DNA of 64,000 nucleotides from Microbacteriaceae bacterium 3FA27C10 (GTDB lineage: Bacteria; Actinomycetota; Actinomycetes; Actinomycetales; Microbacteriaceae): the NCBI GenBank assembly GCA_005502775.1, contig SCNI01000005.1:62001-126000 (forward strand). Direction: 5' to 3'. Of the stretch, positions 1-8,979 are shown one piece after another. The position numbers and the translations under genes were made by a program. Every line of letters starts with the position of its first letter. The stretch's first letter is position 1. The notes beneath the pieces were generated by a model that worked only from the letters and a program-made list of their open reading frames with translations, made no database searches and was not told where the DNA came from.

Positions 1-1202
1 TCGACGAGGATGCTGCCGGCCGCCGGAACGAAGCCCAGCAGCGCCGCCACGAGCGACGACTTGCCGGCGCCGCTCGGCCCGGTCACCACCGTGACCGCGC
101 CGCGCTCGAACCGCGCCTCGAGACCCTCGAAGGCCACGTTCTCGCCGTACCTCACCCCCAGCCCCCGCACCTGGAGCCCTGCGCCCCGTTCCGCCCCGCC
201 GACGAACTCGGAGCTTACCGACGGCACGCCGGCCGGAGCAGACGGCAAGGCGGCGGCGTCGAGGATGTCGAAGATATCGGAGGAGGCCGCCACCCCGTCG
301 GCCGCCGCGTGGAACTGGGCGCCGACGTTCCGCAGCGGCAGGAAGGCCTCGGGCGCCAGCAGCAGAACGAACAGGCCCACCTCGAGACCGAGGCTCCCCT
401 CGATCAGCCGCACGCCGATCGACACGGCCACGAGCGCCACCGAGAGGCTCGCTGCCAGCTCGAGCGCGAAGCCCGAGAGGAACGAGACGCGCAGTACTTT
501 CATGGTCTGCGAGCGGTAGTCGTCGGTGACGGCGCGGATACGCGCAGCCTGCCGGTGCTGCCGCCCGTAGATCGTGAGCGTCGACAGGCCGCCCACCACG
601 TCGAGGAACGCGGTGGAGAGACGCCCGAGCTTCTCCCACTGCTTCTGCTGCACCGACTGCGTGGCCCAGCCGATGAGGATCATGAACAGCGGGATGAGCG
701 GCAGCGTCACGGTGACGGTCAATCCGCTCAGCCAGTCCTGCCACCAGATGACCACGAGGATGATCGGGGTCGCCACGGCGGTCAGGATGAGCTGCGGCAG
801 GTACTTCGAGAAGTAGGTGTCGAGCGCATCCAGGCCCGGCCCCGCGGTCACGCCGACGGCGGTGGAATTGCGCGAGCCGAGCCATCCGGGGCCCAGCTTC
901 GTGACGGCATCCAGCACCCGGCGCCGCAGCTCGCTCTTGACCACCGCAGCGCCCCGCGCGGAGTTCAGTTCGGCGAGCCAGGCCGCCGCGAAGCGCACCA
1001 GCACGACACCGGCCAGCAGCACGAGCGGCAGCACCAGGTTCTCGAGCTGCTCTCCCGCGATGGCCCGCACGATCACGTGGGTGACGAGGTAGGAGAAGCC
1101 GATCACGGCCGCGGTCTGCAGCAGGGCGAGCACGCCGCCGGCGGCGAAGAACGCGCGGGCTGCGGCCGCATATCGGAGGAGCCGGGGGTCGACGGGGCGC
1201 AC
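1..1202 (-). CDS. cydD: CydD, ABC exporter half for cytochrome bd assembly (partial)
   Basis: N-terminal 400 codons of an ABC transporter with fused membrane and ATPase domains, cut by the window edge. CydDC exports cysteine/glutathione-type thiols and is needed for cytochrome bd maturation. The first ~300 residues are membrane helices, including the CydD-like stretch FLSGFALELAASLSVALVAV. The nucleotide-binding domain follows, with Walker A GPSGAGKS near residue 375; the signature and Walker B lie outside. The GTG start at 1202 is 4 bases after the cydB stop, so the gene belongs to cydABD. Whether cydC is fused or separate cannot be seen. Confidence 0.93.
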   Translation of the reverse strand, partial: MRPVDPRLLRYAAAARAFFAAGGVLALLQTAAVIGFSYLVTHVIVRAIAGEQLENLVLPLVLLAGVVLVRFAAAWLAELNSARGAAVVKSELRRRVLDAVTKLGPGWLGSRNSTAVGVTAGPGLDALDTYFSKYLPQLILTAVATPIILVVIWWQDWLSGLTVTVTLPLIPLFMILIGWATQSVQQKQWEKLGRLSTAFLDVVGGLSTLTIYGRQHRQAARIRAVTDDYRSQTMKVLRVSFLSGFALELAASLSVALVAVSIGVRLIEGSLGLEVGLFVLLLAPEAFLPLRNVGAQFHAAADGVAASSDIFDILDAAALPSAPAGVPSVSSEFVGGAERGAGLQVRGLGVRYGENVAFEGLEARFERGAVTVVTGPSGAGKSSLVAALLGFVPAAGSILV

Positions 1203-1206
1203 GACT

Positions 1207-2217
1207 CTAGTGTGCGCCCTCGACCGGGATCTGTGCGCGGCTGACCCGCTTGCGGAAGATCCAGTAGGTGAAACCCTGGTAGGCCAGGATCAGCGGCAGG
1301 AACACCAGCGCCACCCAGCTCATGATCTGCAGGGTGTAGGCCGACGAGGAGGCGTTCTCGATGGTGAGGCTGTTGGCCGGGTCGTTCGAAGCCGGCATCA
1401 CATCGGGGAAGAGAGCGAAGAACAGGCTCAGCACCGCGAGCGCGATCGTCGCCGCCATCAGGCCGAACGAGAGGCCCTCTCGGCCGCGGGTGTTCGCGAG
1501 CACCGCACCGATCAGCGCCACCGCTGCCGCCGCCGACAGCAGGGCGGATGCGACGGTGCCGTGGGCGAGGGTGGTCCAGAGCAGGAACGCGGCCGCCACC
1601 ACGACGGTGAGCACGCCCGCGCGGGTGGCGAGACGGCGCGCACGCTCCCGGATGTCGCCCTCGGTCTTGAGCGAGACGAACACGACGCCGTGCGTGAAGA
1701 ACAGCAGCAGCGTGGTGAGGCCGCCGAGCAACGCATACGGGTTCAGCAGGTCGAAGAAGGTGCCGGTGTAGTTGTGCCCCGCGTCCAGCGGCACGCCCCG
1801 CACGATGTTCGCGAAGGCCACGCCCCAGAGGAAGGCGGGAACGGCGGATCCGATCACGATCATGCGGTCGAAGCGCTTCTTCCACGCCGACTCCGAACGC
1901 TGGTGCCGGTATTCGAACGAGACACCGCGCAGGATGAGGGCCAGCAGGATGAGCAGCAGCGGGAGGTAGAAGCCGCTGAAGAGCGTCGCGTACCACTCGG
2001 GGAAGGCGGCGAAGAGCGAGGCCCCGGCCACGATCACCCAGGTCTCGTTCAAGTCCCAGACCGGGCCGATGGTGTTGATGAGCACGCGCCGGTCGGTGTC
2101 GTCGCGGCCGAGGAACGGCAACGACATGCCCACGCCGAAGTCGAAGCCGTCGAGAACGAAGTAGCCGACGAACATGAAGCCGACGATGCAGAACCACAGG
2201 ATTGTCAGGTCCATCAT
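1207..2217 (-). CDS. cydB: Cytochrome bd quinol oxidase subunit II
   Basis: Membrane subunit, 336 residues, of the bd-type terminal oxidase that reduces oxygen with electrons from menaquinol. It opens with the family hallmark FVLDGFDFGVGM around residues 20-31, and hydrophobic helices fill the rest, the usual CydB length and pattern. Two ATGs in tandem (MMDL) make the first residue uncertain by one. Six bases separate it from the cydA stop, and cydD starts just after it, so the three genes form one operon. The enzyme works at low oxygen and under respiratory stress. Confidence 0.97.
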   Translation of the reverse strand: MMDLTILWFCIVGFMFVGYFVLDGFDFGVGMSLPFLGRDDTDRRVLINTIGPVWDLNETWVIVAGASLFAAFPEWYATLFSGFYLPLLLILLALILRGVSFEYRHQRSESAWKKRFDRMIVIGSAVPAFLWGVAFANIVRGVPLDAGHNYTGTFFDLLNPYALLGGLTTLLLFFTHGVVFVSLKTEGDIRERARRLATRAGVLTVVVAAAFLLWTTLAHGTVASALLSAAAAVALIGAVLANTRGREGLSFGLMAATIALAVLSLFFALFPDVMPASNDPANSLTIENASSSAYTLQIMSWVALVFLPLILAYQGFTYWIFRKRVSRAQIPVEGAH

Positions 2218-2223
2218 GTCTCC

Positions 2224-3642
2224 CTAGTAGACCGTCGCCTCGTGGCGGAGCTCCCCGGATTCGGGATCGGGCTCCGGGGCGTCGTCGGGCCCCTTCTGGA
2301 TGGCCTTCTTGATGAGCTTGAACTCCACCACCGCGAGGGCGCCGTAGATGAGCGTGAAGGCCACGAGCGAGATGAGCACGTCGAGCCCGGTGATGCCGGG
2401 CGAGACCGCATCCTGTGTCTTCAGCAGACTGAAGACGATCCAGGGCTGCCGGCCCATCTCGGTGAACACCCAGCCCATGATCATGGCGCCGAGCGAGAGC
2501 GGGAAGGCCCACACTGCCACCCGCCACAGCCAGCGCCAGCGCGGCTGACGGCCCTTGCGGGTGATCCAGAGGCCCACCAGCGCGATCAGCACGTGCAGCA
2601 TACCGAGGCCGATCATCCAGCGGAACGCCCAGTAGGTGACCCAGATCACCGGCGAGTAGTCGCCGGGGCCGTAGAGCTGCACGTACTGCGCCTGCAGGTC
2701 GTTGATGCCCTCGACCGTGCCGTCGAAGGTGTGCGTCGAGAGGAACGACAACAGATACGGGATGCGGATCGAGAACAGTTCGTGCACCCCGTCGGGCGTA
2801 CCGAGCGTGAAGATCGAGAACGACGCGTCCGCCCCGGTCGAGGTGTGGTACAGCGCCTCGGCCGCCGCCATCTTCATGGGCTGCGTCTCCACCATCGCCA
2901 GGCCCAGCTGGTCGCCGCTCAGAACGGTCAGCGCGCCTGCGATCACCATCATCCAGAGGCCGAACTTCATCGCGGGGCGCATGGTCTCGAGGTGCTGGTT
3001 GCGGTAGAGGTGCCACGCCGCCGTGGCGATGATCAGGCCCGCGGCCACCATGAAGCACGCGAAGATCGTGTGGGGGAAGGCGGCGAGCGCGACCTTATTG
3101 GTCAGCAGGGCCCAGATGTCGGTGAGTTCAGCCCGCCCCTTGGCGGCGTTGATCTCGTAGCCGACCGGGTTCTGCATGAACGCGTTCGCCGCGATGATGA
3201 AGTAGGCCGACAGGATCGTGCCCACTGCGGTGGCCCAGATCGTCACGAGGTGCAGCTTCTTCGGCAGCTTGTCCCAGCCGAAGATCCACAGCCCGATGAA
3301 GGTGGCCTCGAGGAAGAAGGCGAGCAGGCCTTCGAGGGCCAGCGGGGCGCCGAAGACGTCGCCGACGAAGCGCGAGTAGTCCGACCAGTTCATGCCGAAC
3401 TGGAACTCCTGCACGATGCCGGTCACGACGCCCATGGCGAAGTTGATCAGGAAGATCTTGCCGAAGAAGCGCGTGAGCTGCAGGTATTTCGCCTTACCGG
3501 TGCGCACCCAGGCCGTCTGGAAGATGGCCACCGTGGTGGCCATGCCGATGGTGAGCGGCACGAAGAGGAAATGGTAGATCGTCGTCAGGCCGAATTGCCA
3601 GCGCGACAGGATGAGGGGGTCGAGCAGATCGTTCAGGTTCAC
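2224..3642 (-). CDS. cydA: Cytochrome bd quinol oxidase subunit I
   Basis: Haem-carrying and quinol-oxidising subunit, 472 residues. Visible landmarks are the b595-ligand context YHFLFVPLTIGM (His24), a second haem-ligand His in FPHTIF, and the Met of EMGRQPW near residue 390. E. coli CydA is about 520 residues; the shorter length fits the short Q-loop class common in actinobacteria. The GTG start at 3642 is chosen because AAGGAG lies 5-6 bases upstream and the N-terminus aligns with the family. It heads the cydABD operon and is preceded by a perfect 12-base palindrome that may be an operator. Confidence 0.97.
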   Translation of the reverse strand: MNLNDLLDPLILSRWQFGLTTIYHFLFVPLTIGMATTVAIFQTAWVRTGKAKYLQLTRFFGKIFLINFAMGVVTGIVQEFQFGMNWSDYSRFVGDVFGAPLALEGLLAFFLEATFIGLWIFGWDKLPKKLHLVTIWATAVGTILSAYFIIAANAFMQNPVGYEINAAKGRAELTDIWALLTNKVALAAFPHTIFACFMVAAGLIIATAAWHLYRNQHLETMRPAMKFGLWMMVIAGALTVLSGDQLGLAMVETQPMKMAAAEALYHTSTGADASFSIFTLGTPDGVHELFSIRIPYLLSFLSTHTFDGTVEGINDLQAQYVQLYGPGDYSPVIWVTYWAFRWMIGLGMLHVLIALVGLWITRKGRQPRWRWLWRVAVWAFPLSLGAMIMGWVFTEMGRQPWIVFSLLKTQDAVSPGITGLDVLISLVAFTLIYGALAVVEFKLIKKAIQKGPDDAPEPDPESGELRHEATVY

Positions 3643-3676
3643 GCGGAACTCCTTAGGCGTGAATCCAGTTTAGATG

Positions 3677-3688
3677 CTTGTATACAAG
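3677..3688. promoter_or_regulatory. Palindrome CTTGTATACAAG upstream of cydA
   Basis: A perfect 12-base palindrome centred 40 bases before the cydA start, in otherwise unstructured AT-richer sequence. It resembles TTGTATACAA-type sites bound by GntR/FCD-family repressors. The regulator is not identifiable here, and the GntR assignment is inference. Confidence 0.45.
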
Positions 3689-3790
3689 CCCCCGGGCTGT
3701 TCGCGGCATCACTGCGGAGTCGGCAGGAGGATGGGCGCATCCGCTGTGGAATACATCAGTGAACGTGAAGTTGTTCTGTCGCTCCTGCAC

Positions 3791-3834
3791 GAAAAGGCCC
3801 CGCCGGCATCCGGAGAACGGATGCCGACGGGGCC
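3791..3834 (-). terminator. Rho-independent terminator of the osmolyte ABC operon
   Basis: A 17-base inverted repeat (3796-3812 and 3818-3834, one mismatch, 5-base loop). Read on the minus strand it is followed by TTTTC. It sits 20 bases after the stop of the substrate-binding lipoprotein gene, so it ends that operon before the upstream region of cydA. Confidence 0.85.
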
Positions 3835-3854
3835 GGTGATCGCGGCCGGAAGGC

Positions 3855-4790
3855 CTAGAAGAGGTTCACCTTGGCGAGCCAGTTCTTCGCGATGGTGTCA
3901 GCCGACTGCTGGTCGTTGACGCTCTGCGAATTGAGGTCGACCAGGTCGGCGGCGGTCAGCGCCGCGCTCACCTTGTTGATGATGCTCACGACCTCGGGCG
4001 TCGCCGAGTTGGAGTTGATCAGCGGCACGACGTTCGACGCGAGGAACAAGCCCTTCGGGTCGGCCAGCGTGACGAGTCCCGAGGTCTTGATGTTCGGGTC
4101 GGCGGAGTAGATGTTCACCATCTGCACGGTGTTGTCGTTCAGCGCCTTGATGGTCAGCGGTCCGCCCGAGTCCTCGATCGGGGTGAAGCCCACGGTCACG
4201 CCGTAGGTGCTCTTCAGCCCGTCGGGGCCGTAGGGGCGCGTCTGCAGCTCCGAGTTGCCGCCGAGGGTGATGGGCGTGGTGACCTTCGAGAGGTCGGCCA
4301 GGCTCGTCACGCCGTTCGCGTCCGAGAACGCCTTGGTGACGTTGTAGGAGTCCTGGTCGGTCGCGGGCGACTGGTCGAGCACCTCGAGGCCCTGCGGCAG
4401 GGCGGTCTGCAGCGCGGCGAACACGTCGTCGCTGGTCTTGGCTGTGGTGGAGGGGTCGTAGTACTGCAGCAGGTTGCCGGTGTACTCGGGGAAGAGCTGC
4501 ACCTCGCCGCTCTCGAGCGCCGGCAGGTAGGCGTCGCGCTGCCCGATGTTGAACTGACGGGTCACCTCGATGCCGTTCGCTTCGAGCGCCTGCGCGTAGA
4601 TCTCGGCGATGATCTCGTTCGAGTAGTACGCCTGCGAGCCGATGACGATGGGGCCGGATGCGGCTCCGCTCGCCGACGACGTCGACGCCGTGTCGAGCGG
4701 GTTGCTCGACGAACACCCTGCCAGTGCCACTGCCGCACTGACCACGACTAGCCCTGCGACGAGCCGGCCTTTCTTGATTGCTGTGAACAT
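3855..4790 (-). CDS. Osmolyte (betaine/choline-type) ABC transporter substrate-binding lipoprotein
   Basis: Extracellular binding protein, 311 residues, of the OpuAC/ProX family. The N-terminus has a lysine-rich start (MFTAIKKGR), a hydrophobic stretch and the lipobox VALAGC, giving a lipid-anchored Cys near residue 25. Mature sequence has family features such as FPEYTGNLLQYY. ATG 4790 is preferred because it gives a clean lipoprotein signal; longer in-frame readings add an arginine/serine-rich stretch antisense-like in composition. It is the last of four genes and starts 4 bases after the permease stop. Ligand could be glycine betaine, choline, carnitine or another quaternary amine. Confidence 0.92.
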   Translation of the reverse strand: MFTAIKKGRLVAGLVVVSAAVALAGCSSSNPLDTASTSSASGAASGPIVIGSQAYYSNEIIAEIYAQALEANGIEVTRQFNIGQRDAYLPALESGEVQLFPEYTGNLLQYYDPSTTAKTSDDVFAALQTALPQGLEVLDQSPATDQDSYNVTKAFSDANGVTSLADLSKVTTPITLGGNSELQTRPYGPDGLKSTYGVTVGFTPIEDSGGPLTIKALNDNTVQMVNIYSADPNIKTSGLVTLADPKGLFLASNVVPLINSNSATPEVVSIINKVSAALTAADLVDLNSQSVNDQQSADTIAKNWLAKVNLF

Positions 4791-4794
4791 GTGA

Positions 4795-5532
4795 TCATTT
4801 CCCTTCTTGGGCGGGGAGGCCCGCCACCGCGACCGGACGGGATGACCGGGTGCGGATCTCTGTGGGTTCCTTCGCGACGACACCGCGTGGAACGACCAAC
4901 CTCTGGATGAGGGCGAAGATTCCCTCGAGCACGAGAGCGAGTACCGTGACGAGGATCGAGGCACCCAGCGCCTCGGCGTAGTTCCGGGTGGAGAACCCCT
5001 CGAAGATGAACACGCCGAGGGCGCCGCCGCTGACGTAGGCGGCGAGGGTGGCGGTGGCCACCACCTGCAGCACCCCGGAGCGGATGCCGCCGATGAGCAA
5101 CGGGAGCCCGAGCGGAACTTCGACACGGCCCACGATCTGGAGCTCGGTCATCCCCAAGGCCCGCGCCGCGTCGATGGTCTTGCGGTCGATCGCCTCGAAG
5201 CCGGCGTACGCGCCGGCGAGGATGGGCGGGATGGCGAGGATCACGAAGGTGAGGAGCGGTGCCCGGAAGCCGATGCCGAGACCGAGACCGAGCAGGATGA
5301 GCAGGCCGAGGCTCGGCAGCGCCCGGAAGCCGCCCGAGAGCGACACGGCGAGGTCGCGGCCGCGGCCGGTGTGCCCCACGAGGTAGCCGAGCGGCACGGC
5401 GATCACCGCCGCGATGGCGACGGCGCCGAAGGTGTAGGCGAGCTGTTCGCCGAGCCGGGCGATCCATCCGCCGGGCCCGCCCTGGTTCGCCGAATCGAGG
5501 ATCCAGGCGATGCCGTCGAAGAACAGGTTCAT
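4795..5532 (-). CDS. Osmolyte ABC transporter permease (second)
   Basis: Inner-membrane permease of 245 residues starting MNLFFDG at 5532, where its ATG overlaps the TGA of the preceding permease by one base. Hydrophobic helices and the MetI-like coupling motif EAIDRKTIDAARALGMTELQ identify a ProW/OpuCB-type subunit. Two different permease genes in tandem suggest a heterodimeric channel as in OpuC systems. A longer reading upstream would overlap the previous gene by about 80 bases and is less likely. Confidence 0.93.
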   Translation of the reverse strand: MNLFFDGIAWILDSANQGGPGGWIARLGEQLAYTFGAVAIAAVIAVPLGYLVGHTGRGRDLAVSLSGGFRALPSLGLLILLGLGLGIGFRAPLLTFVILAIPPILAGAYAGFEAIDRKTIDAARALGMTELQIVGRVEVPLGLPLLIGGIRSGVLQVVATATLAAYVSGGALGVFIFEGFSTRNYAEALGASILVTVLALVLEGIFALIQRLVVPRGVVAKEPTEIRTRSSRPVAVAGLPAQEGK

Positions 5533-6227
5533 CAGCCGGCCCCCGTCAGCACGGCCGTGCGGCTGCGGGCGACGTCCCGCGCACGCACCCGCGAGTCGCG
5601 GCGGCTCCACGGCAGCAGCAAGCGGCCCACGAGCACGAGCAGCAGATCGAACACCACGGCGATCACGAGGGTCGCCACGATTCCGGTGATGACCTCACCC
5701 GGGATGTTGCGCTGGAATCCGTTGATGAAGAGGTAGCCAAGGCTCGACACGCCCACCACCGAGCCGATGGTGGCGAGGCTCACGGTGCTGGCCGAGACCA
5801 CGCGGAGACCGGCGAGCAGCACCGGGCCGGCAAGAGGCAGCTCGACCCGCCAGAACCGCTGCCAGCCCGAGTAGCCCATCGCCGAGGCCGCCTGCAGGAT
5901 GTCGGGGTCGACCGATCGCAGCCCGTCGGCCGCCGAACGCACCATCAACGCCACCGCATAGATGGTGAGCGCCACCGTGACGTTCACCGGCGACAGCAAG
6001 GGGGTGCCGAGGAAGAGGGGCATGAAGATGAACAGCGGGATCGACGGGATCGTGTACAGCAGCCCGAGCACGAGCAGGATGATGCCACGCGACACCCGGT
6101 AGCGGTTCGCCACCCAGCCGAGCGGGATCGCGATGACGAAGCCGATGACGATCGGCGGCACGCTGAGCGCCACGTGCGCGAACACGAGCTGCCACACGAG
6201 GTCCCAGTTCGACGAGAGCCATTTCAC
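5532..6227 (-). CDS. Osmolyte ABC transporter permease (first)
   Basis: Inner-membrane permease, 231 residues, with five to six predicted helices and the coupling segment SVDPDILQAASAMGYSGWQ that contacts the ATPase. The GTG start at 6227 overlaps the stop of the ATPase gene (GTGA), which indicates translational coupling. It pairs with the downstream permease; together with the ATPase and the lipoprotein they form a complete importer of the OpuC/ProVWX type. Confidence 0.93.
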   Translation of the reverse strand: MKWLSSNWDLVWQLVFAHVALSVPPIVIGFVIAIPLGWVANRYRVSRGIILLVLGLLYTIPSIPLFIFMPLFLGTPLLSPVNVTVALTIYAVALMVRSAADGLRSVDPDILQAASAMGYSGWQRFWRVELPLAGPVLLAGLRVVSASTVSLATIGSVVGVSSLGYLFINGFQRNIPGEVITGIVATLVIAVVFDLLLVLVGRLLLPWSRRDSRVRARDVARSRTAVLTGAG

Positions 6228-7036
6228 GGCTGCAGCACTCCCGTCGGCGTGCCGTTCTCGTCGACCACGACGTCGGTGCCGTCGACCCTCTCGATGCGCA
6301 GCTTGCGCTTGCCCTTGTCGGCCCCCACGAAGCTGGCCACGAAGTCGTCGGCCGGGCGCGCGAGGATCTCGGCCGGCGTCCCCACCTGCGCGATGTGGCC
6401 GCCCTTCTGCAGGATGACGACCTGGTGCCCCAGCAGGAAGGCCTCGTCGATGTCGTGCGTCACGAACACCACGGTCTTGCCGAGCCCTGCCTGCAGGCGG
6501 ATGGTCTCCTGCTGCAGCTCAGCGCGCACGATGGGGTCGACGGCGCCGAACGGCTCGTCCATCAGCAGGATGTTCGGATCGGCCGCAAGACCGCGCGCTA
6601 CACCCACGCGCTGCTGCTGCCCTCCGGAGAGCTGTCGCGGGTACTTGCCGGCCAGGGAGCGGTCGAGCCCCACCGTGTCGAGCAGCTCGAGCGCGTGCGC
6701 CCGGGCCTTTTTCTTCGGAACCCCGTTCAGCACCGGCACCGTGGCCACGTTGTCGATCACCTTGCGGTGCGGCAGCAGGCCGGAGTTCTGCATCACGTAG
6801 CCGATGCGCCGCCGCAGCTTCACCGGCGCGAGCGAGGCCGTGTCTTCTCCGTCGATCAGGATGCTGCCCGAGGTGGGGTCGATCATCCGGTTGATCATGC
6901 GCAGCAGCGTGGTCTTGCCACAGCCGGAGGAGCCCACCAGCACCGTGGTCTTGCGCGGCGGGATCACCAGGTCGAAGCCTTCGACCGCGACCGTCCCGTC
7001 GGGGAACTGCTTCGTCACCGAACGGAACTCGATCAT
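6224..7036 (-). CDS. Osmolyte ABC transporter ATP-binding protein (ProV/OpuCA-like)
   Basis: ATPase of 270 residues. Walker A GSSGCGKT near residue 34, Q-loop YVMQNSGLL, signature LSGGQQQR, Walker B ILLMDEPF followed by GAVDPIVR, and switch His in VFVTHDIDEA are all present. The short C-terminal extension (VDGTDVVVDENGTPTGV) may be a remnant of the CBS region of OpuCA; a full CBS pair is absent. ATG 7036 (MIEF) is preferred over an in-frame TTG four codons upstream. First gene of the operon; the 145-base gap to the TetR gene should carry its promoter. Confidence 0.93.
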   Translation of the reverse strand: MIEFRSVTKQFPDGTVAVEGFDLVIPPRKTTVLVGSSGCGKTTLLRMINRMIDPTSGSILIDGEDTASLAPVKLRRRIGYVMQNSGLLPHRKVIDNVATVPVLNGVPKKKARAHALELLDTVGLDRSLAGKYPRQLSGGQQQRVGVARGLAADPNILLMDEPFGAVDPIVRAELQQETIRLQAGLGKTVVFVTHDIDEAFLLGHQVVILQKGGHIAQVGTPAEILARPADDFVASFVGADKGKRKLRIERVDGTDVVVDENGTPTGVLQP

Positions 7037-7181
7037 CGCGCGACCCAATCATCGGGGGGCCACGGAATGCGGCCGTCCATCAACCCAAACATCACTGCGG
7101 CGAAACGCAAAGCCCGCCGTCAGAGATTGTCATAATCCTCTTCGCCACCGACATCGCATCCGGATGGGTGGCGAGGAGGGG

Positions 7182-7832
7182 TCAGGCGGCGACCGTCGAC
7201 CCGGCGAGGATGGTGCTGACGAGGCGGCGGCACGCCTCGATGGCGCCCGCGTCGCCGCGGCTGTCGATGATGAAAGCGCGCACGAGCAGCGAGTCGACCA
7301 CGGTGAGGGCGATGTCGATCCGGTCGACGAGGCCGGGCTCGTCGGTGACGCCGAGCTCCTCGACGAAGATCTTCGCCAGTGGAGCGGCGATGCGCGCCGA
7401 GGCGGCCGAACCGCCGTCGACCTCGGGCAGGGCGATCTGGTCGCTCAGACGGATGGAGGTGTAACCCGGCTCGCTGCGATGCATCTCGACGGCGGCGTCG
7501 ACGAGGGAGTCGAAGGCCGCCTCCATCGAGGTGGGCTGGGCGGCGTCGAGCTTCTCGACGCTCAGCCGGAGGAAGCGCTCGAAGCCGCGCAGGCTCATGG
7601 CGCTGAGCACGGCGATGCGGTCGGGGAAGTAGCGGTAGACCGTTCCGATCGAGGCGTTCGCCCGCTCGGCGACCATCGCGGTGGTGAGTCGTTCGATTCC
7701 GACTTCGGCGACGACGGCCGATGCGGCGTCGAGGAGCGCGCCGATGCGCTCACTGCTCCGCGCCTGCACCGGCTCGTTGCGCACCTGCCCGGTGGATGTG
7801 AGAGCACCGCTTATGAGGTCGTTGAATGCCAC
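7182..7832 (-). CDS. TetR-family transcriptional regulator
   Basis: A 216-residue repressor-like protein. The N-terminal helix-turn-helix is clear (LLDAASAVVAEVGIERLTTA, then ANASIGTVYRYFPDRIAVL), followed by a variable helical ligand domain. The GTG start at 7832 is chosen because a G-rich ribosome site (AAGGGAC) lies upstream; in-frame extension runs into the promoter of the divergent App1 gene. It lies just upstream of the osmolyte importer, same strand, and 106 bases from the divergent phosphatase gene, so either may be its target. The inducer is unknown. Confidence 0.88.
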   Translation of the reverse strand: MAFNDLISGALTSTGQVRNEPVQARSSERIGALLDAASAVVAEVGIERLTTAMVAERANASIGTVYRYFPDRIAVLSAMSLRGFERFLRLSVEKLDAAQPTSMEAAFDSLVDAAVEMHRSEPGYTSIRLSDQIALPEVDGGSAASARIAAPLAKIFVEELGVTDEPGLVDRIDIALTVVDSLLVRAFIIDSRGDAGAIEACRRLVSTILAGSTVAA

Positions 7833-7938
7833 TCCGCCCGTCCCTTCCCGAATCCCGACACCCAAGTGTAGTTCCGTCTCCCTGGCAGTCGCATGCGGGC
7901 TTCCCTCGGCACGCCGCGGGGCGTGACAGACTGGTGCC

Positions 7939-8979
7939 GTGCCAGATGAGACAGCCTCGGCAATCCGGCTGCACCGTGCGGCTCGCATCGACGATGCGAT
8001 CCACGAGTTCCGTGAAGGCTGGGCCCGGCGGGCCGGCCGCGTGCCGACCGTCATTCCGTACACCGGCTACGGCACCACATCCAGAATCCGCGTGCTCGGG
8101 CGGGTACTGCTGACCAAGCAGCCGAAGCCAGGATCGCGCCAGGCCCGCAAAGCCCAGCGCCGCGAGGAGCGGGTGCGCGGCTGGCGGAGCTTCGTGAGCG
8201 TTCCCGTCGGCGCCGTGGAGGTGACCATCGAGGTCGAGGGCATCGTGCGCACGGTGCTGGCCGATCGTGGGGGTGTCGTGGACGCCTCGGTCGACGTCGA
8301 GCTCGAGCCGGGCTGGCACACCATCACCATGGTGACCCCCGGATCCGAACCCGTTCAGGCCCCGATCTGCATCGTCGCGCCCGGCACCGACTTCGGCATC
8401 GTCTGCGACATCGACGACACCGTGATGGTCACCGCGCTGCCGCGCCCGTTCCTCGCGTTCTGGAACACCTTCGTGCTCGACGTGCACGCCCGCACACCGA
8501 CTCCGGGCATGGCCGTGTTCCTCGAGAGGCTGACGAAGGAGCATCCGGGCGCCCCCGTCATCTACCTCTCCACCGGAGCGTGGAACGTGGCTCCGACACT
8601 CAGCCGGTTCCTCTCCCGCAACCTCTACCCCACCGGACCCTTGCTCCTCACCGACTGGGGACCGACGCACGACCGCTTCTTCCGTAACGGACGCGAGCAC
8701 AAGACCACGAACCTGCGCCGGCTCGCGGGCGAGTTCCCCGACATCCGGTGGGTGCTCATCGGTGACGACGGCCAGCACGACGAGGAGATCTACGGCGAGT
8801 TCGCGCTCGAACACCCGCAGAACGTGGCGGCCATCGCGATCCGCCAGCTCTCCACCAGCGAGGCCGTGCTGGCCGGCGGACGCTCCCGCACCGACCTCAC
8901 GGGCGAGAACGCCGTCCCCTGGGTCTATGCCCCCGACGGCGCGGGCCTCTCCGAGAAGCTCAAGCGCGCGCTGGACTAG
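7939..8979 (+). CDS. App1-family (DUF2183) phosphatidate phosphatase-like protein
   Basis: A 346-residue protein whose C-terminal half has the HAD-type nucleophile loop VCDIDDTVMVT (DxDxT, near residue 157), then YLSTGAWN and IGDDGQHD, the motif set of the App1 family named for yeast actin-patch phosphatase. The first ~140 residues form a beta-rich region. Family members dephosphorylate phosphatidic acid or related lipid phosphates; the bacterial substrate is not established. The GTG start follows a 106-base divergent region with the TetR gene. The 3' end overlaps the RamB stop by 4 bases. Confidence 0.85.
   Translation: MPDETASAIRLHRAARIDDAIHEFREGWARRAGRVPTVIPYTGYGTTSRIRVLGRVLLTKQPKPGSRQARKAQRREERVRGWRSFVSVPVGAVEVTIEVEGIVRTVLADRGGVVDASVDVELEPGWHTITMVTPGSEPVQAPICIVAPGTDFGIVCDIDDTVMVTALPRPFLAFWNTFVLDVHARTPTPGMAVFLERLTKEHPGAPVIYLSTGAWNVAPTLSRFLSRNLYPTGPLLLTDWGPTHDRFFRNGREHKTTNLRRLAGEFPDIRWVLIGDDGQHDEEIYGEFALEHPQNVAAIAIRQLSTSEAVLAGGRSRTDLTGENAVPWVYAPDGAGLSEKLKRALD

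Noticed and set aside
1103-3762. Long open frames on the opposite strand and other frames of cydA, cydB and cydD (up to 850 codons)
   Set aside because: Typical antisense open frames at very high GC. Their products are His/Arg/Glu-rich repeats without fold, and they overlap well-identified genes.
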